Shown here: in pieces, positions 33,808 through 43,830 of the stretch
How the letters are laid out: every line of letters begins with the position of its first letter
How positions within the stretch are numbered: the stretch's first letter is position 1
DNA from: Anticarsia gemmatalis
Taxonomy: Eukaryota > Arthropoda > Insecta > Lepidoptera > Erebidae
Direction of reading: 5' to 3'
DNA: 64,000 nucleotides
Assembly: GCF_050436995.1 (NCBI RefSeq)
Contig: NC_134754.1
Span: forward strand, 427,001 to 491,000
Program-made: the position numbers and the translations under genes
Notes under the pieces: generated by a model
What the model was told of the DNA's origin: nothing
The model's database searches: none
What the model saw: only the letters and a program-made list of their open reading frames with translations

Positions 33808-33890
33808 AGTTTTAGCAAATGAATCCTGATTTATTTGCTAAAACTAAAAACTAAACAAACATTTCTCTATGCAGATAGAGAAATGTTTGT
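33808..33890. repeat. Two adjacent perfect hairpins
   Basis: Hairpin 1 has 13-nt arms at 33808-33820 (AGTTTTAGCAAAT) and 33833-33845, with a 12-nt loop. Hairpin 2 has 16-nt arms at 33855-33870 (ACAAACATTTCTCTAT) and 33875-33890, with a GCAG loop. Nine bases separate them. Both arms are exact complements, so the structure is read directly. A function is not shown; the stems are short for microRNA precursors. Confidence 0.9.
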
Positions 33891-35130
33891 ATAGTATAAT
33901 GATCATTGTATGTACTTGTATTAGGAACATCTTCATTTGTCGTTAAAAGGTCTGTCACTCCCGGACAACTATGATCGCATTTTTGACACTTGAGGTTTGA
34001 AGCGCCATGGTGGCCTAGATCTGTTTTCTTTAAATCAACGCTTGGTTATTATGCGCTAATTTAGAATTTTAAAGATAATTTTATATGAACTCGAATCCAA
34101 GTCGATGTAATTAAATTCGAGTGTCAGTAGTAAGACAACAAAGCGGTTTGCGACACCGCACTGCAGGCTGCGACGAACTATAACTCAGAGTATTAGCGAC
34201 GACACTTTTCTAAAGATTTATTTATTGGAGCCTAGGAATAAAGTAAATAGCTTCTATTCAGACGTATACACCCACATGTAAAACATAAAGTTAGGCAACT
34301 TTAGACGCAGAAATTTCTTAGATGGGTAGGCAATTATACGAGCGGAGATCTAGACTGATTGTCGAAGAGTAATTAAAAGTTTTAAACTGACATTAAATGT
34401 CGTTACACTGTGAACGTCTTTAAATATTAATTATGTTAATAATCTAAACTACGTAAAAACAAGCTTGGGACTTAATTAGGTGTTTTATTATTATATCTCA
34501 ACTCATTTTAGGCAAGGATGTTCTCCTGAGTTGAGACAGAGGATAGACCTTGAGTCCTTCACGCTGTCCACATAAAGATTGCGAACTTTGCGCGTCAGCT
34601 TTTATACAATTATAATATATCAAAGGAAAAACTGAGTTTGACGACTACATAGCCGTGCCATAGAAAAGATATAAGATTTCAAATAGATATATGTTTCGTT
34701 AACGTTCTTCACTCTTTCATATCCATCACTGGTTACCGTTGTTTCAGTTACAGGCAAAAGTATAATCATACAGCGTGTAAGATATGTTTGTAAGCAACAA
34801 TATCTCGCTATAAGCGTACCTCGAGACGCACATCGCAATTCACCAAAAAATCCCTGCCTTCATAAATACAGGGTTATTCGTGTGTTCGTTCGAGGCGCGC
34901 GTTATACTGCCTCCTTTGTTACGCGCATATTCTGTTTGTACAGTCACGAGCAGAAATGTACACACTGCTACATTTTTAAACGCACTTTTTTGTATGAAAT
35001 TGGCAATGTTATTATTGCTATTAATCAATATTAAAAGGAAAGTGATCGTAAACTATTTTTTGAGAAGTAATTGTACTATTTTCATTGATAAAAATGATGT
35101 TGAAATAGTAACAATTGATATCCTTATTAA
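33891..35130. other. AT-rich stretch, no gene seen
   Basis: A decayed LINE-tail-like scrap lies near 34510-34570 (TAGACCTTGAGTCCTTCACGC). The frames at 34620-35028 have no recognisable domain. Confidence 0.4.
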
Positions 35131-35300
35131 AAGGAAAACTCCCGCACTAAGAATTGCCCTTGTGTCTCGAGGACTTTTACAAACATACAAAACAACGGAC
35201 ACAAAGTACAACCAGACCCGACACAATTATTTGTGGATCGCACAAATAATTGTTCCGTGTGGGAATCAAACCCTTAACCACTGCGCCACGGAGGCCGTCA
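35131..35300 (-). mobile_element. tRNA-derived SINE, family 1, deleted between boxes
   Basis: Minus-strand copy with tail CTCCCGCACTAAGAATTGC and head CACTGCGCCACGGAGGCCGT. The B-box complement (GGAATCAAACC) has one change and the spacer to the A box is deleted. The 157-codon plus-strand frame crossing it is spurious. Confidence 0.88.
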
Positions 35301-35624
35301 TATGCTTGTTTTTGCTTTTAACTGTACATTATATATACACGTGTATTGAATGACCTTACTCAGTGCTTGAATAACTTTATTAAATATTGATTGTGAGCTT
35401 TTGCTTTGAGATAAGGATTACTCAGGATTACGGATTACGCGAGGAGGTTTATAATCGTAATTCAAATCTCAGTTGGTTTTGGTAGGCCAAGATTTAAAGT
35501 TTAATAATGAAAATACAAATATTTATTTCGTATAGACTTCAAATTTACGACTTTTAAAGAAGAATGTTGACCACAGACATATTATGAGGTTAAGTGTTTA
35601 ATAAAATAATACATATATTTTTTT

Positions 35625-35705
35625 CCCATAGGGGTAGTCGGAAACCAGAGAACGACACTTTAATGTTCTTAAAAATTTCATTTTCTTTATTCACATCCAT
35701 ATTTT
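35625..35705 (+). repeat. Dispersed repeat fragment (CATAGGGGTAG family)
   Basis: CCCATAGGGGTAGTCGGAAAC, CAGAGAACGACACTTTAATG and TATTCACATCCATA match the copies at 51752-51848 and 56815-56885. Confidence 0.6.
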
Positions 35706-36141
35706 TTTATCATACAGGACCATCAGTTACGAGTACAACGCACGATTATCATTAGGATCCTGTTTCCTTATCAATATTTGTATCTCAGTCAAAGAAAGAA
35801 TACTATAATGATTTCACAACAGCGAGTAATCTAAAATCAAAATGTAAACCTAGATTTTACCACAAGTTGAACAACGACATAATATAATCATCTTGAATCG
35901 TTAACATTAAACGTAACACACACACGACTTTATTTGCAATAAATATTACGCATTTGACTTGTTAAGTACACAAAGAGAAGCTAAATTAATTGAAACTCGA
36001 CGAAGACGGCGTCTTGTGCTTGCTTCATTAGAACCGCACTGATTGTGTGTTTGATCATAGCATTAATTACATTCTGTATTAACTGAACAATTGCTCATTA
36101 GAAAAATGTATTTATACGCATGTTTGATTTAATTCTTTTTT
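35706..36141. other. AT-rich stretch, no gene seen
   Basis: No feature recognised. Confidence 0.5.
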
Positions 36142-36290
36142 TTTAATTACCCATATCTGTCCCACTGCAGGGCGAGGGTCTCCTCCCAAACGAAGGGAAG
36201 GGTTAAGCCTTGAGTCCACCACGCTGGCTAAGTGCGGGTTAGGGACTTTGCATGCCCTCAATAAATGTAAACAAATTTTAGGCATGCAAG
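36142..36290 (+). repeat. LINE-tail-like repeat
   Basis: TCTGTCCCACTGCAGGGCG, GAGGGTCTCCTCCCAAACG, TGAGTCCACCACGCTGGC, AAGTGCGGGTTAGGGACTTT and TGCATGCCCTCAATAAATG. This is the best preserved copy of a family with related pieces at 24725, 33120, 58490 and 60887. The family is common in moths; class unresolved. Confidence 0.7.
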
Positions 36291-37940
36291 GTCTATTCTT
36301 ATGCTTCATTATTACATACAATTTTATTCAGCAAGCCATTATTTTTATTCTTGATTTAAGCTTGATCGAGTAATTAATATTTGCCTACATGTGGGCGAGG
36401 GTCCTAAACAGCAGTGATAAAAATGACTTTCTGCAGTTATTATCGAGAATAATTTATTATTATCACCTGCTTAAAGTTCATCAAAGTAGCGGAAGGAATC
36501 TTACATGACTAAAAGTTAAACAGTTCTTGAAATACGTATCATCTACCGGCTTCCTTCTCTTAAAAATTAATGTGGATACACAGTGTGACACCTCTCCTTC
36601 ATGGCAGGAAAAAACCTTTTTCCAGTGGGTAACATTTATGAAATCAAAGCTACAACCTTGTGAGCAGTAGTACCGCCGCAACCGCAGCTATTATTTACCT
36701 AATACATCATAAAACGACAATAAAAATAAGAATAAAAACAGTAAAGTCACTGGCATTAGGATACCTAAATAAAATATACGTTCCACTACTAATATACAAA
36801 ACTTCCTAGTAGTAGAAAAATACTATATCTCTCAGACGTTTGCCAAGAAGCCTTATTGTGTTGTCCTACAAATGTTTGTGGTCGATCAATCCAGTCTGTT
36901 TACTAGTTCCTTGTATTGTACAGTTGTACTCTGTCATCCATCACTTTACTACATCGTAACGTGATATGGCGCAAATAAATGTAGGTATTATAGCAGATAT
37001 CTAGAGAACGTTTGACGCAGTAGTTATGATATTCACCATGTCCATTATTAAAGGTAAAGTTCGTGATTTTCATGCATTTAGTATTCTTATATCAGTAAGC
37101 TCCCCTGTGCAAATATTTGTATGATGACTTTTAGTATTTTCTCGGACTTTAAAGTCAAAGAGATACTTTTCATTAAATATTTCTATAGTTAATGATCGTA
37201 ACCACAGACCGTGACCACAATCGGTGAAATTCAGTCGAAAGTTTGAGTTAACAAAAAGGTATCGTAACCTATAATTTTTAATTACGCTTCAAAACGGTTG
37301 CACAATAATATTATTTGCATAATTATATCTGATTCGAACAATCATTCGAAAAAAAATTATTAGTATACTTGTATACATCATTGTACATGCTCTTCTTACT
37401 CTCAAAATCTCAAGAACATGTGCGAATTGACCAAAGATACTTTTTTAAAAAAGCTCGTTCTTTCTTCCTACTGCGGTAGTCTGCAAGACAAAGAAAAATA
37501 TAACATAATTTGTTCTTAAAAACTTCTTGCTTTTCTGATTACTGAAACTTTCTGTACAAAAAACAAATATTCGAGTTAAATAATTCTTTGTTTTGTAACA
37601 AAGTTCTCGGGGCGGAATATTTCGTTTGTTAAGAATATAGAATTAAAACTTTTGGAGGATTGTCATAAAAACAAAGAGACGATTTATAAATCGACTGTCT
37701 TGATAGCCACTGACTATTTTCGATTATTAGGCTCGATTCGGTCAAGGCAAAAGTGTGTTGAAGATTTTTTTTGAAGAATAATTATTTTGTGAGATGACGA
37801 ATGTTTCACAGTCATGGATTCGATTTCATCTTATGGAAAAAGCATTTGATACATTCATTCTTCCGTAGTGTTCTTATAAATACAATATGGTTGTAGATCT
37901 CTAAAACTTTAACTCTTTAGGAAATCAGCACTGTATTACT
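36291..37940. other. AT-rich stretch, no gene seen
   Basis: No gene or element recognised. Confidence 0.5.
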
Positions 37941-38120
37941 TGTTGTACTCTACGACTATTGACTACCGACAATCGGCTAGCTTTCGACACTTTGACATTT
38001 AGAATGTACTGCCAAAATAGTTCCTACGACGCCCGTCAGAGGCGCTGATCAGACTTTCATACAAAATTTCTCGATGACAGGTCGGTTGTCGGTAGTGGAT
38101 GGTAGTAGAGAATTGAGCTA
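37941..38120. mobile_element. MITE candidate, about 180 bp
   Basis: Terminal inverted repeats: CTCTACGACTATTGACTACC then GACAATCGG at 37949-37977, and on the other side GTCGGTAGTGGATGGTAGTAG and AG at about 38088-38110. Roughly 24 of 30 positions pair. The interior holds CGCCCGTCAGAGGCGCTGATC. No coding capacity. Confidence 0.7.
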
Positions 38121-38790
38121 CTGGATAATACCTCGAGGATGATTATCTGATGCCTGGTATATAGCGATGATGTATAATAATATGCGATTCCGTTTCAAGT
38201 CGTTCATGCTACTAAGTTTAAGTAGGACTAGTATTATCAATAAAACTAAGTGCTCAAATATCAATCATTATCTATAATCAAAATGAATGGTGGATATAAT
38301 TCAAGCAGCAATTAATTAATGTTGGTCAATGAATTAACGGCCGAGGTCAATGAGGGCTACTGTTATCTGTTCTAATTAAATGTAAAGATACCCAACTCAG
38401 CTTATATCTATTTAGAAAGCTGGGCTGAGAGTCGTGGTTATGAAGATTTACATTATGATGGGATAAATTAACGTTTTTTGTTAGTAAAGCAAGTAATGAT
38501 TGCCTGAGACTATATAACAGTAGTGGAAAATTAGTCGAGCTAGAAATATAAAATAGTGAAGTAACCAATAGAATCCTACGCCGGATATATATTTCTTTTT
38601 TGGTATGTCATAAGACTCAGTATCTAATGTGCCTTTCGTTTATACTTACTTGTATACCATAGTATCCTCTTAGCCGATAGAGACTATTATTATCTACATG
38701 TAACGTGGGCAAATCCACGGAGATAAGTAGTTTGTCTTTAAGATCTAAACAAACATTATTCGTTGAGTTACTAGGTAGAAACAAATAACC
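38121..38790. other. AT-rich stretch, no gene seen
   Basis: No feature recognised. Confidence 0.5.
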
Positions 38791-38791
38791 T

Positions 38792-39015
38792 CTTTCTTTT
38801 TCTTTTTATAAAAGACAACTCCCGCACTAAGAATTGCTCTTGTGTCGCGGGGACTTTTACAAACATTCAAGCAATGGACACAAAGCACAACCAGACCCGA
38901 AACAATGATTTGTGGATCACACAAATAATTGCTCCGTGTGGGAATCGAACCCACGACCTCCCGACGCATTCGTATCGACGTGGCGACCTAAACCACTGCG
39001 CCACAGAGGCTGTCA
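38792..39015 (-). mobile_element. tRNA-derived SINE, family 1
   Basis: Near-complete minus-strand copy: A-rich tail (complement 38792-38812), body, B-box complement GGAATCGAACC, A-box complement CCACTGCGCCA, and head GAGGCTGTCA. Confidence 0.92.
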
Positions 39016-40927
39016 AATTATATTTAACAACAAATAAGTAATTTATCATAAGTAAGTGCGTAAAACAACAAATACGTACGAATATGTGTACATAAGGAAT
39101 TTTCTTCAACAAGTAAGCAATACGGTATACAGCAACAAAAGTATAAACTTCAACATTTCTAAAGTACTCACGCTACTTAGTAAAAAGCCAGTAATTTAAG
39201 TATTATAAAAACAAAGTAATTCGGTTTGTTTGTGCACCGCCGTCCTTCATTTTATTGAACAACTTTATATTCACCCCCAACCCCCGCCATTACAAGAATA
39301 CACAGAATTTGGAGAATTTTATTAAAAACCTCCCCCAATCATAGTACGGGGTAAAATAATATAATAAAAAGTTTAATTACTTACATTTGTAGGAGTTCTT
39401 TATTACTTGCATCTGTTTTTGGGGTCTATGTTTTGATTGAAAAGGTTTTTTTTTATGTTTAAGACTTGTATTAAATCTTAGTACTTTAATAACTGAGTAC
39501 TAAAACGTCTTTCAGTTATGAGTAAAGCCTTTACTTCGACTTAAGCTGCTTGAGTCACTTGCGAGGAGAATATTTTGAGCGTCACTTAAGTTTCAGTCAC
39601 GTTTCAGCATGTGGCCAGAAGTCAACTTTGATGATTTTGATATAATAAAGATGTGTGTTTCGGTGACGCAAAAGTACTTTTATAGAAGTTATTGTATTGC
39701 TTATAATGTTAAGAAAATTGTTATTATAGCTGGGTAACTATGTGTATTTAAAAACCATACGTTGCGCAATACGAATAATGTTTTTGGCTTCTGTCAGTGC
39801 CTAAAATGTAAACGGCTTTAACCAACTCACACTCAACCTACTCATCTTACCTAGCACCGAAATAATAATATGCCTACCTTTTAAAGTACTAAAGTAATAA
39901 AATAAATACATAATAATAAAACATACATACCTACATAGTTTTACATACATTTTCACATAAAATATACTCATAAAAGCGATACCAACAAGTAATAATTAGG
40001 GCCAGCATTTATTTTGACATCGTAAGAAAGTTTTATAGAGTAATAAATTGTACCGGCCTGTATTATTTTCCTTTCGTTCAGCAAAAGTGTTCTAAAGTAT
40101 GTAAATTATGTGCTAAATGGTTTTGTGTTGCGTTGTACTTTATAATGTTTTAACAATTGACTAATATTTCAATTTAATTTAGTGTTTAAGTTTTGAAGTT
40201 GAATAAAATTGCCATATTTTTATAGTCACATTTATAGTTGCGAAGTAGCTTTGTTTATTACACTTTGGAATATAAAAGACTTGACTAGATAAAATGTATC
40301 ATTTCGCTATCTTGTATAAATTTATTTGGTGAGACGAAGAAGCGATACCAGTTAAGCAAAACATATTTTTTTTCAGTAACTCTCGATTTAATTCCGAATG
40401 TACAACAAGTAAAGCATTTTGGAATCGTTCGGGTATAATCTTTTGGTCATGTTAACCTATACCGATATAACCCGCATGATATAAGGTCAGTTACAAATTA
40501 CTGCAATTACCAAAGATTGAAAGGTGATCTATTTTTAAAGAGACTTCTAAAAGCTTATTAACATACGAAGAACAACAAAGCCTAACTAACTTAACTAACT
40601 GCTGAAGAAAGTCCCTACTATTTTAACCTTATATAAGACAAATTAATCGTGTTATATATATACTATATGGTATGTATTTCATCTTCACCTTAGCTCGATG
40701 GTCCTCGAGGCGGGTCGGTCATCGATCGCCGCGAGACACTGTAGCTTCATACTGTGAATAGTATGGACAGATTTTAATATTTTTAGACGGCATAACACTC
40801 TATTTTTCATTGGAAAACTTAACTGACTTGATTGACGTCGCGTTAGTAAAGATCTGTAACAGTTTGTAATTTGATAAAAAGAGACAACACATAGTATATT
40901 ATTGAATTATATTGTAATAAAATATAG
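39016..40927. other. AT-rich stretch, no gene seen
   Basis: A C-rich patch at 39272-39290 (CACCCCCAACCCCCGCC) and a GC-richer patch at 40695-40740 (CTCGAGGCGGGTCGGTCATCG). No gene. Confidence 0.45.
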
Positions 40928-41131
40928 CCCAACTAGCGCTATAACAAGCTGCACAATGGCCGGTTAAAGGATTTTTATAACGCCTTAGGCTCCTTAGTAA
41001 GAAGTATAGTGGTTCTATAAGCGGCTACAGATCTCTTGTAGCGTCAAATAGGCCCATACTGTCCAGCTTATAGCTCGACATTGGATCTACAGTGGTCGTA
41101 AATAGTAATTATAATAGTACGTAGTATAGTA

Positions 41132-41308
41132 GTAATACAGGAGCGCTAAAATAAGATGAAGGTGGTATAATTGCGCTATAAGAGCTTTTTCGCAGCTTCG
41201 TGGCGCTTACCAGCTGTTGTACAGAGGTGGTTAGCGCCACGAGCGTTCGAAAAAGCTCTTGCAGCGCGATTATACCACCTTTACCTTATTTTAGCGCTAC
41301 TGTGTAAC
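41132..41308. repeat. Long foldback (near-perfect inverted repeat)
   Basis: The two arms of about 85 bp share AGCGCTAAAATAAG, AGGTGGTATAAT, GCGCT, AAGAGCTTTTTCG, CGTGGCGCT and ACCA in the same order on opposite strands. They meet around GTTGTACAGA at 41217-41226. Transcribed, it would form one long hairpin. Confidence 0.9.
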
Positions 41309-42035
41309 GGTTATAAATGCTAACGCTCTAAATTAGTAATATAGTCGGTTTATTATGGTGTAAACTAAATATATTTTTTTAAAATGAATCATCAGTGACA
41401 AATGAGGAGACATTTTATTTTTACGGATTGGATTATTAAAATAACAAGTAGTCTATCGCTTTTATTTCTTTGTGTACGTGATATGAAAGTGCGAGTTCCA
41501 GTTTGCTGTCAATATATATGTATATTATCGTCAATATTTTCATGCGCCCTCAAAATATTCAGTTTTAAGTGCAAAAATTATATAGATATGTGGATTTGGA
41601 AATTGTATTTTGAACATAAATAAGACTTTGAGGGTTACAGATAATTTAATTAGGGTTATAGGTAATAAAAAATGATTTTAATTATGTTAACGTTACCAGG
41701 CTATAGATTTATATGATCTTGAAAAGATCGTAATAACCTCAAAAAATATGTTTACCAAATGCTATAATGGCGTCTCGATCAAGCAGCTCTCAGAGTTGGT
41801 TACATCTGCTCTAGCGCCTTAAGCTGTACAAAGGCTCTAGTGTTTGCTGTTGTAGACCTCAAGGTTTTGCAGTTGTGGCATAGGAGTGCTTCAATATAAC
41901 TGTTTTGGTCGCACACCAGCATTTTACTCGTACTTTTAGGGGTCAGTCGTTGAATATTAAAATAGTTTGAAAACATTTTTTTTTATTATTTTGTTTTGTT
42001 TTTTTTTTTATTTTATTTTTTTATTTTTTTTTATT

Positions 42036-42545
42036 TTTTATTTTATTTTATTTTATTTTATTTTATTTTATTTTATTTTATTTTATTTTATTTTATTTTA
42101 TTTTATTTTATTTTATTTTATTTTATTTTATTTTATTTTATTTTATTTTATTTTATTTTATTTTATTTTATTTTATTTTATTTTATTTTATTTTATTTTA
42201 TTTTATTTTATTTTATTTTATTTTATTTTATTTTATTTTATTTTATTTTATTTTATTTTATTTTATTTTATTTTATTTTATTTTATTTTATTTTATTTTA
42301 TTTTATTTTATTTTATTTTATTTTATTTTATTTTATTTTATTTTATTTTATTTTATTTTATTTTATTTTATTTTATTTTATTTTATTTTATTTTATTTTA
42401 TTTTATTTTATTTTATTTTATTTTATTTTATTTTATTTTATTTTATTTTATTTTATTTTATTTTATTTTATTTTATTTTATTTTATTTTATTTTATTTTA
42501 TTTTATTTTATTTTATTTTATTTTATTTTATTTTATTTTATTTTA
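42036..42545 (+). repeat. (TTTTA)102 microsatellite
   Basis: 510 bp of uninterrupted TTTTA units, preceded by about 50 bp of impure T-rich sequence. The two frames of about 200 codons that cross it encode only repeated FILFY and are not genes. Actual length may be affected by assembly. Confidence 0.98.
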
Positions 42546-43654
42546 TTTATTCTTTAAAAACAGTTGACAGACTGAACCACTGCACCTATGTAAATATATT
42601 ATGATAATAATGTTAAGCTTTAGTATAAAGGTATATTACTCGGTTATAGCGCTTTAGGTGCTTAACATAATTCTGTAATCCCCATGGCTGTAAAAATGTT
42701 TCGAATGATACCTTATACATCTATTTGCCGTACAGAAGCCATATAAATATCTGATATAACGCTCAAGGCGCTATTAAAGACCTACGCAACTCTTTTATAG
42801 ATGAGTAATACACTAGCCTTAAAAAAAACTGTTATAGAACCTAAGGCATTACAAAAAGCTTATTTACGCTTTTGAGCGCTATAAGCGCAACGCATAACTC
42901 CGTTTAAACTCCTTTATCTCCTAAAGTCCCCTTATACAGTTAACGGTGTTATAGAAGATTCCATTAACTCAGTTATACTTCCCTAGGCTATCTAGCGATG
43001 CAATTACATGCTCATATATCACTATAAGTCATTAGTTTCCTACTAAACGGCTACTGTCCCGCCTAGCTGTTAAAGGGTTTTTTAAATAGCTAGTATACAA
43101 CTTATAGAGAATTGTACAGCATTTGAACGACTCTTATGCAACTATCAGGCTGTATAACGACTGTATAAGCAGCTTGTGTGCTAGTTGGGAGTAGATTAAT
43201 TATTTCTTGCTCATACAAGTTACAAATGAACTGTAATACGGACACATATTAAAGTACGTACAATATTTTATTACCCTTGGTGGTTTTAAAGTAGCTTCCA
43301 GATTTTGATATACTTATTAATTTCTAGACTCATATGTGTAAACATAATGTTTCAAAACTCACTTTTTACAGCGTTTTCTTTCCTAAGAAATCTTTTCTTT
43401 TTCACCAACTCAATTCAACAAAAAAACATCCATAAATGAGTTCACATCAAGCCAATTTTCTCTTCAAACTATCTTGAAGAATGGTCATCACATAAAATGA
43501 CCGTCTCAGTAAAAGCGATATCTATTAACGCGAACACTGTTACACTCAAGGAAAAACATAGGAAATATCCCCGCAATTGTCGTTAAGCTTTTTCTATTAT
43601 AGACCCACAACCTAGTATAAAACCTTGGTATGCACGATCTACGTAGATTATTCA

Positions 43655-43830
43655 TACTATTCATATTCAAATATAATATCATAAATTCGAAATTAACTCT
43701 CTGTCTGTCTGTCTGTTTGTTACGCTTTCCCGCATAAACCACTGACCCGAAATAAATGAACTTTTGTGCAAAGATAGTTAGAGATCCAATAAAGGACATA
43801 GAATAGTTTCGTTCCCAGGAATTACACGGG
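43655..43830 (+). repeat. Decayed Helitron fragment
   Basis: AATATAATATCATAAATTCG, CTCTGTCTGTCTGTCTGTTTG, TACGCTTTCCCGCATAAACC, ACTGACCCGAAATAAATG and AATAAAGGACATAG follow the body order of long moth Helitrons. The minus-strand 121-codon frame is a shadow. Confidence 0.6.

Larger units (their letters stand above)
40928..43189. mobile_element. Candidate 2.26-kb inverted-terminus element
   Basis: The left end reads CCCAACTAGCGC then TATAACAAGCTGC. The right end, complemented, reads CCCAACTAGCACACAAGCTGC. Between them the same short words recur on both strands: GCGCTATAA, TATAACGCC, TTATAGCGC, GGTTAAAGG(A/G)TTTTT. It contains a foldback at 41132-41308 and a 510-bp TTTTA array. No reading frame looks like a transposase, so it would be non-autonomous. 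No clear target-site duplication was found. An alternative is an unclassified degenerate satellite. Confidence 0.5.

Noticed and set aside
33808..33890. MicroRNA precursor
   Set aside because: Stems of 13 and 16 bp with no further pairing are too short for a normal Dicer substrate. Kept only as a structural finding.
34880..35353. 157-codon plus-strand frame
   Set aside because: Its second half lies across a minus-strand SINE, so it is an antisense frame through a repeat.
42036..42545. CRISPR-like or satellite array with spacers
   Set aside because: It is a pure pentanucleotide repeat with no spacers, in a eukaryotic genome.
41967..42604. Two overlapping open frames of about 200 codons
   Set aside because: They are only the TTTTA array read as FILFY repeats.
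40928..43189. piggyBac-type element
   Set aside because: The ends begin with CCC, but there is no TTAA target duplication and no transposase frame.
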